The position numbers were made by a program, and so were the translations under genes. Positions 8,689 through 17,105 of a DNA stretch of 32,552 bases are shown in pieces. The stretch is from Clostridia bacterium DTU065. GTDB lineage: Bacteria; Bacillota; DTU065. Position 1 is the first letter of the stretch; each line of letters begins with the position of its first letter. The notes below the pieces were generated by a model. The model was not told where the DNA came from, did no database searches, and saw only the letters and a list, made by a program, of their open reading frames with translations. The DNA lies in the NCBI GenBank assembly GCA_001512545.1, contig LFSI01000007.1:3555-36106 (forward strand), given 5' to 3'.

Positions 8689-10011
8689 TTAGCGTTTAAT
8701 CATATGCACGGCACTGCCGTAAAGGCCAAGTCCTGCTTCAAAGAGGGCCTCTCCGAAGGAAGGATGGCTCAAGATGGCTTTGGCCAGATGATCCCTGCTC
8801 CCTCCGGAGGCAAGGAGGCTGCCTGCTAGGTTGATCAGCTCGCAGGCATCGGGCCCTACGATAAGGACACCGTTTACGCGGTCGCCATCACCGTAAACTT
8901 CAACAAAACCTGTCGCTTCTCCGCTTGCAAGAGCCCTTCCATTTGCACTAAATGGAAAGCGGCTCTTTTTTCCTTCCAGAACGCCCACTTCTGCAATCTC
9001 CGGACTGGCAAAAACAGTTCTCGGCACCAGCTCATCGCTGTAGTGGGGAGTTAGGCCGGCGAGCTTCTCCGCTACAAACACGCCTGCGTGGGATGCCGCA
9101 TGGGCAAGCTTGTAGACTTTGTCCGTGACATCGCCGATGGCATAAACACCTTCTTTTGTGGTTTCAAAATCTTCTCCAACCACGATCTCTCCTCTTTGGT
9201 TCAGCGAAACTCCGTTTTCCTCAAGGCCTAGACCGACTGTGTTGGCTTTGTTGCCCAGCGCCACCAAAAGAACGTCGCCTTTGATCTCCACATCTCCTGC
9301 AATGAGGGCTGCATCCTGCTCTCTGTAGCCGGTGACAGTGGTGTTTGTCAGGATCTCAACGCCTCTGTCCTGCAGCCTTTTTGCTGCCTGCCTTGCGGCC
9401 TGCGGCGCAAACTGCGGTAGAATGCTTTTTTCTCTTTCCACGATGGTTACCTTTGTTCCCAAGCTGGAGAAGATGGTAGCAAACTCCACACCGATGACGC
9501 CACCGCCCAAAACAACCATACTCTCCGGAAGCGCTTCTAGCTGCCAGATCTCTCTGGCGGTAAACACCTGTTTTCCGTCAGGTTTGATGCCCAAGATGGT
9601 AAGGGGAGATGCTCCAGTAGCGATGATAACCTTATCTGCTGCAATAACCTCGCCTCCAACGCTTACGCCTCCTGGGGCAAGGATTCCGGCACCCTTTACC
9701 ACTTTGACTCCCGCCGCTTGCAAAAGGCTTTCCACGCCGCCTACAAGCTGTCTGACAACGCTTTCCTGCTTCTCCTGAAGCTTATCGAAGTCAACCTGCA
9801 GCATTTGGCCATTGGCGATCTCTGCAGCTCCTCTAACCTCCTCAAGGACCTTTGCTGTGTGATAGAAGGTCTTTGTGGGAATGCAGCCCCAGTTCAGACA
9901 CGCACCTCCGAGGTGCTCTTTTTCTATCAGCGTGACATCCAAACCCAAATTCGCCGCTCGCAGAGCAGCTACATATCCGCCGGGACCGGCGCCAAGAATT
10001 GCAACTTTCAT
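8689..10011 (-). CDS. lpdA: Dihydrolipoyl dehydrogenase (pyridine nucleotide-disulfide oxidoreductase)
   Basis: 440-aa ORF. GAGPGGYVAALRAANLG, redox motif GGACLNWGCIPTK, AIGDVT, and a C-terminal dimerisation domain containing HPSFGEALFEA. Confidence 0.9.
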   Translation of the reverse strand: MKVAILGAGPGGYVAALRAANLGLDVTLIEKEHLGGACLNWGCIPTKTFYHTAKVLEEVRGAAEIANGQMLQVDFDKLQEKQESVVRQLVGGVESLLQAAGVKVVKGAGILAPGGVSVGGEVIAADKVIIATGASPLTILGIKPDGKQVFTAREIWQLEALPESMVVLGGGVIGVEFATIFSSLGTKVTIVEREKSILPQFAPQAARQAAKRLQDRGVEILTNTTVTGYREQDAALIAGDVEIKGDVLLVALGNKANTVGLGLEENGVSLNQRGEIVVGEDFETTKEGVYAIGDVTDKVYKLAHAASHAGVFVAEKLAGLTPHYSDELVPRTVFASPEIAEVGVLEGKKSRFPFSANGRALASGEATGFVEVYGDGDRVNGVLIVGPDACELINLAGSLLASGGSRDHLAKAILSHPSFGEALFEAGLGLYGSAVHMIKR

Positions 10012-10254
10012 AGCGTCGTTCTCCTTTCATTACGTCCACCCAGAATCAAACATGAGTAGTACTACCATCGGATTAACTTAAAGCATCATGAAAACCCGAA
10101 TTTATCGTCCATCCTCTACTAAGCTATTACCCAATGGGCTAAGATAAAAACAGCAGCTCGTATCCTGCTCTCCAAACGGGCAGATCTTACCCACTACCGG
10201 TGTCTCTTTCTGCAGGCTTCCATCTCCCCTTCGCCCCTAACGATTGTCTAGGTA

Positions 10255-10304
10255 AAACAGAACCGGCCCATTGTCCTGATGCGTATACTGTGGAGCCGGT
10301 TTTC
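10255..10304 (-). terminator. Candidate terminator downstream of pheA
   Basis: Minus strand reads AAAACCGGCTC...GGGCCGGTTCTGTTTT; imperfect inverted repeat with a long loop and a T-rich tail after the pheA stop. Confidence 0.4.
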
Positions 10305-10335
10305 TAACTATTGATGTTTTCCGCAAAAAAGACGA

Positions 10336-11115
10336 TTATCCTTGCCATTTGGGGTATGAGCCCAAGATCTTGAGGAAAGAGGTTTGCTCTTTCACCTTGC
10401 TCAAAGCTGCACTCACCACAGAGTCCTTTCTGTGCCCGTCGCAGTCGATGTGGAAAAGGTACTCGCCGAGATAGCGTTTTGTTGGCCGCGACTCAATACG
10501 CGTGAGGTTGATACCGTAGTCGGCAAAGATCGCAAGGACCCTGTACAGTACGCCGGGCTTGTCGTTCAGCGTGGAAAAAATGATGCTGGTTTTGTCGCGT
10601 CCGGTGGGCTCTGGACCTTCAGACCCAAGAACTGCAAAACGGGTACTGTTGTCCCTTCGATCCTGTATGCCTTTCTCCAGAATGGGAATGCCGTAAACTT
10701 TTGCAGCCTGCAGAGAGCCGATAGCCAGGGCTCTTTTCTTTTTGGCCTCAAGCACTCCATAGGCTGTGGAACTTACCGGGATGGGCTCTAGGTTGTTTCT
10801 CTCCAGGTACTCCCGGCACTGACCTATAGCCTGGGGATGGGAGTAGACAATTCTGTTCGTCTCGTTCTCATAGCCCAACAGGCAGTGGGAGATCTGCAGA
10901 TTCACCTCTCCCACCACATGAACTTCAGACTCGAGCAGAAGATCCAGAGTCTCACCTACAGACCCCTCTATGGAGTTTTCCCACGGTACGATCCCCCGCC
11001 CATTCCTGCTGTTTTGGAAGACTTCTTTAATGGACTTCACCGCAATTGCATCTTCATCTAGAAGCAGCGCTGCTTCGTGAGAGTAGGAACCTTCCGGTCC
11101 CAAGTAGTAGATCAT
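10336..11115 (-). CDS. pheA: Prephenate dehydratase with C-terminal ACT domain
   Basis: 259-aa [47 protein letters not shown], and ACT segment [26 protein letters not shown]. Confidence 0.94.
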   Translation of the reverse strand: MIYYLGPEGSYSHEAALLLDEDAIAVKSIKEVFQNSRNGRGIVPWENSIEGSVGETLDLLLESEVHVVGEVNLQISHCLLGYENETNRIVYSHPQAIGQCREYLERNNLEPIPVSSTAYGVLEAKKKRALAIGSLQAAKVYGIPILEKGIQDRRDNSTRFAVLGSEGPEPTGRDKTSIIFSTLNDKPGVLYRVLAIFADYGINLTRIESRPTKRYLGEYLFHIDCDGHRKDSVVSAALSKVKEQTSFLKILGSYPKWQG

Positions 11116-12107
11116 ACGCCCTCACCTAGATTTAAACGGGCCATCAGACGTTCAAACTCCTCGAAGTTCAGGGACTGGGGTCCGTCAGAGAGAGCTCCGT
11201 CGGGATTGGGATGGACCTCAATGATCAGGCCGTCTGCTCCAGCTGCAAGGGCAGCCTTTGCTAGAGGTTCCACAAGGCTTCGCTTGCCCGATGCATGGCT
11301 GGGATCTGCCAAAACCGGCAGGTGGCTGGTTTCTTTTGCCAGCGCAATTGCAGAGATGTCCAGAGTGTTTCTGGTCCAGGGCTCGAAGGTTCTGATACCT
11401 CTTTCGCACAGCACCACCTGGCTGTTTCCTTCCGCAAGAATATACTCTGCGGCCATCAGCCACTCTTGAATTGTAGATGAAAGTCCGCGCTTCAAGAGGA
11501 TGGGTTTTCTGGTCAGGCCGACTTCCTTCAAAAGAGAGAAGTTCTGCATGTTACGCGCACCGATTTGGAGCATGTCTGCATACTGTGCCACGATTTCCAC
11601 GTCCCGAGGATCGACCACCTCTGTAACTACAGGAAGACCGTACGCTCTTCCTGCTTCGCTGAGGAGCTCAAGTCCTTTTGTCTTCAACCCCTGGAAGGCG
11701 TAGGGCGATGTGCGGGGCTTGAAAGCACCGCCCCGGAGCATGTTGGCTCCGGCTTTTTTCACTGCTTCTGCGGTTTTTAGCATCTGGTCCTCTGTCTCCA
11801 CCGCACATGGACCGGCAATTACTACTTTTTCCTTGCCGATGGAAACGCTTCCTACTTTGACCACACTGCCTTCAGGCTGGCATTCCCTGCTGACAAGTTT
11901 ATAAGGTTTACCAACTCTAATAGCCTTTTCCACCTTCGGCCAGAGCTGGGCCTGCTCAAGGAGTTCATCGGTGATGGTGCCGACGACGCCGATTACGCTT
12001 TGATTAACTCCATGGATCACGTGACAGGAAAAACTCAAAGTCTCGAGCTTACTGCAGACTTCCTTAATCTCCACCGACGAGGCTTCTGGCTTCATAACGA
12101 TGATCAT
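11112..12107 (-). CDS. aroF: 3-deoxy-7-phosphoheptulonate synthase, type I-beta with N-terminal ferredoxin-like regulatory domain
   Basis: 331-aa [60 protein letters not shown] and [17 protein letters not shown]; about 80 extra N-terminal residues. Confidence 0.94.
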   Translation of the reverse strand: MIIVMKPEASSVEIKEVCSKLETLSFSCHVIHGVNQSVIGVVGTITDELLEQAQLWPKVEKAIRVGKPYKLVSRECQPEGSVVKVGSVSIGKEKVVIAGPCAVETEDQMLKTAEAVKKAGANMLRGGAFKPRTSPYAFQGLKTKGLELLSEAGRAYGLPVVTEVVDPRDVEIVAQYADMLQIGARNMQNFSLLKEVGLTRKPILLKRGLSSTIQEWLMAAEYILAEGNSQVVLCERGIRTFEPWTRNTLDISAIALAKETSHLPVLADPSHASGKRSLVEPLAKAALAAGADGLIIEVHPNPDGALSDGPQSLNFEEFERLMARLNLGEGV

Positions 12108-12120
12108 AGCTTTCCCTCCT

Positions 12121-12387
12121 AAAAAAATGACCTCGCCCCAAAGGGACGAGGTTTTCTCGCGTTACCACCCTAATTGGCTGTTTCCAGCCCACTCCTATCA
12201 GGTACGAGCTTAGCGCTGATACCCGCTTCCTTTTAACGGTGGAAGTTTCCGTCCCGATCTACTTTGCGTTCAACCGGGCAACTCCGGGGAGAACTTCGCT
12301 TACGGCTTTCTACCGGGTTTCCACCATCCCCGGCTCTCTATAAGTCCCCCGCAAGGTACTTTTCCCCTTCACAGTCTTTAATATATT
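12121..12387 (-). promoter_or_regulatory. T-box leader with terminator/antiterminator, upstream of aroF-pheA; candidate UUC (Phe) specifier at 12291-12293
   Basis: Minus strand contains the T-box core AATTAGGGTGGTAACGCGAG, then terminator CCTCGTCCCTTTGGGGCGAGG followed by a TTTTTTT tract. Stem I-like AGAGAGCCGGGGATGGTGGAAACCCGG and AGCGAAGTTCTCCCCGGAG. Confidence 0.9.
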
Positions 12388-12393
12388 GAAAAC

Positions 12394-12422
12394 ATATTAG
12401 CAAGCACCAGACGCCTTGTCAA
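12394..12422 (-). promoter_or_regulatory. Sigma-A-type promoter for the T-box/aroF-pheA transcript
   Basis: Minus strand TTGACA (12417-12422), 17-nt spacer, TAATAT (12394-12399). Confidence 0.8.
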
Positions 12423-12452
12423 GAAGAAAAAGTCGCTTTTTTCGCCATTTCA

Positions 12453-13646
12453 TTACCGGCTCTTAAGGAGCGACCTGCCTACACTTAAGAAGAGCTCGGC
12501 GCCATAACCGATGATTTTTTCGTTGAACTTGAACTTGCTGTTGTGCAGAGGCATGCTGCACTCTTCTGTTCTGCTTCCGAGAAAGAGCATGGCACCTGTG
12601 ACCTTTTCGGTGTAAAAGGAGAAGTCTTCAGCAGCCATCGAGGGAAAGCTTAACTCCTTATAAGTTAAGCCTTGTGGGAGGTTTGCCTGTACAATTTCCA
12701 GAGCCGTCTGGTGATTTACGGTCGGCGGATACTGTTCGACATACTCCACCTCCGCTTCCAACCCAAAGGCTTTAGCTGTATACTCGGCGTGCCTCTTCAG
12801 GCTCTCGCCAATCTTCTTTCTTGACTCCTGCGACAGAGCCCGAATGGTCCCTTCAAGGGTTACCTTGTCGGGAATGATATTGTATGCAGTGCCTGCACTG
12901 ATGCTGCCGATGGTCAAAACCGCACCATCCCAAGGAGCTATCTCTCGGGATACGATGCTCTGAAGAGATGTGACGAGGCTGCAGGCACAGACGATAGGAT
13001 CCTTTGCCAGGTGTGGCGCTGCGCCATGACCGCTCTTCCCCTTCAGGACTACGCTGAAGCGGTCGTTTGAGGCCATAATAGTCCCAGGTCTGCTTGCCAC
13101 AATACCCTCAGGAACCTCAGGCCAGATGTGCAGGGCGTAAACGTAATCGGCTCCATCCAAAGCTCCTGCTGCAACCATCCTCTCTGCACCGCCGTAGAGT
13201 TCTTCTGCAGGTTGAAAGATTCCCCTAACCTCTCCTTCCCAGGATGTGTCTTCAACGAAGGAAAGGAGCGTGAGTGCTAGAACCGCCGTGTGACCATCGT
13301 GCCCGCAGGCGTGCATTCTGCCGGGGTTCTCCGACGCAAAGCTAAGCCCCGTCTCTTCATGCACAGGTAAGGCGTCGATATCCGCTCTGAAGGCCACCAC
13401 TGGTCCGCCTTCTCCCCTCTTAATTCTGACCACAAGACCGGTCTCGAGGGGCTGAGAGACTTGAACTTTGGCACCGTTTAGCTCCACTTCTTCAGTAGAG
13501 AAGCCTTTGGACACCAAAAAGTCCCTGATCCGCCTGGTGGTTTCCTTTTCCTCTCGTGAAAGCTCGGGAAACCTGTGCAGTTCCCTTCTGAGCTCAACGG
13601 CACTTTGATAATGCTTGTTGATTATCTCGCTAAACTCCATGTTCAC
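12453..13646 (-). CDS. M20 family amidohydrolase/peptidase (N-acyl-amino-acid or hippurate hydrolase-like)
   Basis: 397-aa ORF. RELHRFPELSREEKETT, FRADIDALPVHEETGLSFAS, MHACGHDGHTAVLAL, GIFQPAEELYGGAERM and MAAEDFSFYTEKV. Confidence 0.92.
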   Translation of the reverse strand: MNMEFSEIINKHYQSAVELRRELHRFPELSREEKETTRRIRDFLVSKGFSTEEVELNGAKVQVSQPLETGLVVRIKRGEGGPVVAFRADIDALPVHEETGLSFASENPGRMHACGHDGHTAVLALTLLSFVEDTSWEGEVRGIFQPAEELYGGAERMVAAGALDGADYVYALHIWPEVPEGIVASRPGTIMASNDRFSVVLKGKSGHGAAPHLAKDPIVCACSLVTSLQSIVSREIAPWDGAVLTIGSISAGTAYNIIPDKVTLEGTIRALSQESRKKIGESLKRHAEYTAKAFGLEAEVEYVEQYPPTVNHQTALEIVQANLPQGLTYKELSFPSMAAEDFSFYTEKVTGAMLFLGSRTEECSMPLHNSKFKFNEKIIGYGAELFLSVGRSLLKSR

Positions 13647-13665
13647 ACCTGCTTCAAGAGGTAGT

Positions 13666-14853
13666 TTAATAGCTGGCGATCTTTCTACCGTATTTTTCCA
13701 TAATCTGCCAGTTGGGTTCGGTTCCGATTCCCAAACCTTCAGGCAGGTAGATTCTTCCCTTTTTGTCCATCTCGATCTCTATAAGGTCCTTGCCCATACC
13801 GTACCATCTGGCACTAGCCTCGACGTCGGCTGGGTAAACAAAACCATTGAACGAAGCGAGAGCGAGGATCGGCATGGCTCCAACTCCCGACTCGGGCATG
13901 GTGCCGCCCCACAGTTTGATGTTATTCTCTACGGCTAGCTTGTAGAGCTTCAAACCCTCTAAGAGGCCGCCGATTCTCTGAACTTTGATGTTCCAAACAT
14001 CAATGCCGCCAAGTTCAATAACCTGCCTTCCTACCCTAAAAGACTTTAGAGACTCATCGAGGCAGATCGGGGTCTTGACGTTCTTTGCCAGAGCTGCATG
14101 GTCCAGGATGTCATCGTGGTTTAGCGGCTGCTCATAAAAGGTGCAGCCCAGCTGGTCCATTTCCCGGAAAACCTCGGAGTTTTCCAGCTCATAGGAAGAG
14201 TTTGCATCTACCCAGAACAAGAAGTCCGGCCCGATAACCTCACGGGCTGCCCTTGCAGGTTCAATATCCCAGCCGGGCTTAATCTTGATTTTGATTCTTC
14301 TATAGCCTTCCTCCACATAGTCTGCCACCCAGGTCTTCAGAGTGTCGAGACTCCGGTCCCCGGGGATACCCACTGAAACGCCGGACTCGATGTACTCTTT
14401 ATACTCAAGATGCTTCTGGTCTACGCCCATCTGAGCCAGTTTGATCTTGATGGCATCTACCAGACGCAGGTTGTTCTTCTTGGCCACAAGATCCCAGTAG
14501 GCATTTTCCAAACCGGCTTTAGCGAAGTTGTTGCCCCTTATACCTTCTGCCAGAACGCTGTTCAGCTCTTCGATGGAGGTGAACTCCTTGCCTACAACCT
14601 TCGGTATGAGCCACTCATGGAGCATTGCCTTAACCGACGAGATGGTCTCGCTGGAGTAAAACGGTGCGTCAAAAGGCGCCGATTCTCCGTAGCCCACCAG
14701 GTCGCCGGAGGTCATTTTGATAATGATGCTCTGCCTGTTGTAGCTTCTTCCACCGGAGATTTCAAAGGGTACCAGGAGCGGAATGGCCACCTGGTACAGC
14801 TCTATACCGTCTATCTTGATCCTTTCGTCTAAATAACTCATCGTTTGCCACAC
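13666..14853 (-). CDS. Enolase-superfamily protein, N-acylamino acid racemase / o-succinylbenzoate synthase-like (MenC/NSAR family)
   Basis: 395-aa ORF. RIKIKIKPGWDIEP (catalytic Lys context), FWVDANSSYELEN, FYEQPLNHDDILDHAALA, TPICLDESLKS, WNIKVQRIGGLLEGLKL and WGGTMPESGVGA. Confidence 0.86.
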   Translation of the reverse strand: MWQTMSYLDERIKIDGIELYQVAIPLLVPFEISGGRSYNRQSIIIKMTSGDLVGYGESAPFDAPFYSSETISSVKAMLHEWLIPKVVGKEFTSIEELNSVLAEGIRGNNFAKAGLENAYWDLVAKKNNLRLVDAIKIKLAQMGVDQKHLEYKEYIESGVSVGIPGDRSLDTLKTWVADYVEEGYRRIKIKIKPGWDIEPARAAREVIGPDFLFWVDANSSYELENSEVFREMDQLGCTFYEQPLNHDDILDHAALAKNVKTPICLDESLKSFRVGRQVIELGGIDVWNIKVQRIGGLLEGLKLYKLAVENNIKLWGGTMPESGVGAMPILALASFNGFVYPADVEASARWYGMGKDLIEIEMDKKGRIYLPEGLGIGTEPNWQIMEKYGRKIASY

Positions 14854-16080
14854 CTACTTTACCAGTACATATGGATTGAGATCTGTTACTTCGAGGAAGG
14901 TGAAAGGCTCGGTGCCTTTCCCTAGTTTTTCGCGGATGTATATCAGTCCTGCAACCAGACCCTTTTGGGGATTGAAAAGCAACTCGTGCACTGCTTTTCT
15001 GGTTCTGCTTGCATCTATCGGAGCATACTCACTTTGAGGTATCTGGAAAAACGTGTGCATCTGTCCGTTTACCGCACCGCGGAGAGCATACTCAAGCATC
15101 ATCTTCCCGGAACAGATGTTGCCTGTTGCAGAGACCTGCCGAGAAGGTTTGTCATCCAAGACCTCTTCCAGAGCCCAGAGGTTGCGGTCGCTGAGGTCGT
15201 AGCCGCCGTATGCTACACCGACTTTGCCCTCAAACTCCTTGTTGTGGTCGAACAGCCTGTTGAAGCAGATGGCAAAATCTGCAAGCCAGGAGCTGTCCTT
15301 ACCCAGGAATTCTCTGACCAGCTCCCGCTGAAACTCATCTTCCAAAGTTGCGTTCATCATCTTCACGCCCAGGTGAATGGGCTCGTCCACAGACTGCTTG
15401 ATGAGCCTTGGCACATCCTGCAACCAGGAGATGATCATATCCTTCTGTCCCGCCACATCGGTGCCGGCAAACGTTGGAGAGAAGTCCTTCTCCATGACCA
15501 TGTCCTCGTTTTTGTGCTTTTTCCACACTTCCAAAAGCTTTTGAGTAGTATAGGTGTACTCACTCAGCTTGTACTCTTCAGACGGGCCTGGCAGGTGGTA
15601 CTTTACGCTGGGGATAATTGGATATTCTCCTGCCACAGCAAGACACTGGTCGAAGAAGTCCAGGTAGTCGTCGAGGCTCTTCTCCCAGCCTCTGCCCTTC
15701 CACACAACCGAGTAGCCCTCTTCTCCGTTTTTGGAGACGAGCTTTTCCACCACCATCTTGGGTGCATGGATCTTCCATTGATCCATCTCGGCCTTTTTAT
15801 CCTGGTCTTCAGCGATAACGGTTTTCAGAACCGTAAAGCCCAGACCGCCTTCGATATCGGCCATAACCTGCCCCTTGTTTGTAGAAAGCTGACCTGAAGC
15901 CTTGCCAAAGGGGTTTTTGATCTTGAACGGCCCGTAAAAGCTGGACACATCGATGTTGTACCTGTCTTTGATATGGCTTTCGGGCTCTTCAATCAGTCTG
16001 TTGTAGTCCTCATTTAGAGCTTTTTGAAACTCTTCCGAGACCTCAAACTCCTGAGGCAGGAAGTACCGAGGCTTTACCAC
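14854..16080 (-). CDS. Dihydroorotate dehydrogenase-like TIM-barrel protein of unknown function
   Basis: 408-aa ORF. IKNPFGKASGQLSTNKG...GGLGFTVLKTV resembles the DHODH N-terminal FMN region (NPxGxASG...KTV). C-terminal QVSATGNICSGKMMLEYALRGAVNGQMHT resembles the GGI...ALxAGA...VQxxT phosphate-binding region. Confidence 0.6.
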   Translation of the reverse strand: MVKPRYFLPQEFEVSEEFQKALNEDYNRLIEEPESHIKDRYNIDVSSFYGPFKIKNPFGKASGQLSTNKGQVMADIEGGLGFTVLKTVIAEDQDKKAEMDQWKIHAPKMVVEKLVSKNGEEGYSVVWKGRGWEKSLDDYLDFFDQCLAVAGEYPIIPSVKYHLPGPSEEYKLSEYTYTTQKLLEVWKKHKNEDMVMEKDFSPTFAGTDVAGQKDMIISWLQDVPRLIKQSVDEPIHLGVKMMNATLEDEFQRELVREFLGKDSSWLADFAICFNRLFDHNKEFEGKVGVAYGGYDLSDRNLWALEEVLDDKPSRQVSATGNICSGKMMLEYALRGAVNGQMHTFFQIPQSEYAPIDASRTRKAVHELLFNPQKGLVAGLIYIREKLGKGTEPFTFLEVTDLNPYVLVK

Positions 16081-17033
16081 CCCAATCCCTCCAATTCCTG
16101 TACAACCTCTCTGATGGCTGCTCTTTCTTCTTCACTAACCCCCGGTCCGTAAGGATCCCAAGCGGCGCTTTCAGGCACAAGACCCTGAAGCACGCAAATG
16201 TACAACATCCTCTCGATGTAGCCTTCCATAGGTTTGATGAAGGTTACCTCTGCCAGTTTATCCACGAGAACTGTAAGTTCTACGAAAGCCTTGTAATCCT
16301 GATCGTAGTAGGCGTCAATCAAAGCTTTCTGGAGCTTGGTGAATGCAGAACCGATACCTACAAGAGCACCCCTTCCCCCACGCATCATGGTGTAGCCAAA
16401 CATGCGGTCTTCGCCGGTGATCAGGGCTTTGTTGGGGAACTCCTTTGCGATTAAGTTGGATACGTCTTGGTAGGTCATGACCGAATCTAAAGTCGCCATC
16501 TTGATAGCTACTGCGTTTTCCAGAGCAAACAGTTTACGCAGAACATCTAGGCTGTAGGAGATTCCTCCGGCAGCTTCGTAGAGGTAAAACAATACCATGT
16601 CAAGACCTAGTGAATTCAAAGCTTCATGATACTTAACGATGAGTTCGTCTTGATTATCCTTCCCCCTAAAAAAGCTCGGCGCATATGTGAGAATGCCATC
16701 TGCTCCGAGAGCTTTAGCATGCTCTCCCATCTTTTTTGCATCGGCGATAAACTCTTCTTCACTGGTGAAGTTGCGGGAACCTACGCCGCAGATGATCTTT
16801 TTGTCGGAGCTAAGAGCACTTCTGTAGACTTTGTAGACCTTTTCGCGATCCTCTTCCGAGAGCATCAGCCCTCTTCCTGTGTGCGCCCAAACGGCAATAC
16901 CTGTAATGGGCTGTGTGTCCATCCACTCGGCGTACTTCTTCAGCGCATCGTAGTCGATGGTTCCGTCTTTTCTGAATGTTACAGGTACCGCTGGATAGAG
17001 ACATCTGTCAAGTACTAAAGCCATTTTACACAT
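16074..17033 (-). CDS. Dihydrodipicolinate synthase/N-acetylneuraminate lyase (DapA) family protein
   Basis: 319-aa ORF. PAVPVTFRKDGTIDYDALKKYAEWM, GIAVWAHTGRGLMLSEEDREKVY, ICGVGSRN, GADGILTYAPSFFRG and AIKMATLDSV (Schiff-base Lys context). Confidence 0.85.
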   Translation of the reverse strand: MCKMALVLDRCLYPAVPVTFRKDGTIDYDALKKYAEWMDTQPITGIAVWAHTGRGLMLSEEDREKVYKVYRSALSSDKKIICGVGSRNFTSEEEFIADAKKMGEHAKALGADGILTYAPSFFRGKDNQDELIVKYHEALNSLGLDMVLFYLYEAAGGISYSLDVLRKLFALENAVAIKMATLDSVMTYQDVSNLIAKEFPNKALITGEDRMFGYTMMRGGRGALVGIGSAFTKLQKALIDAYYDQDYKAFVELTVLVDKLAEVTFIKPMEGYIERMLYICVLQGLVPESAAWDPYGPGVSEEERAAIREVVQELEGLGW

Positions 17034-17105
17034 AACACCTCTTTACACTGATATTGCTAAACAAAAAAGCGTTTTCTCTTTTTTGTGATCCACTATCCTC
17101 ATCTG

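Noticed and set aside
14965-15897. 310-aa plus-strand ORF opposite the DHODH-like gene
   Set aside because: Antisense shadow frame; the minus-strand protein has clear family-like motifs and fits operon spacing.
17061-17086. ACAAAAAAG...CTTTTTTGT inverted repeat before the DapA-family gene
   Set aside because: A/T-only stem of low stability; likely chance in an A/T-rich gap.
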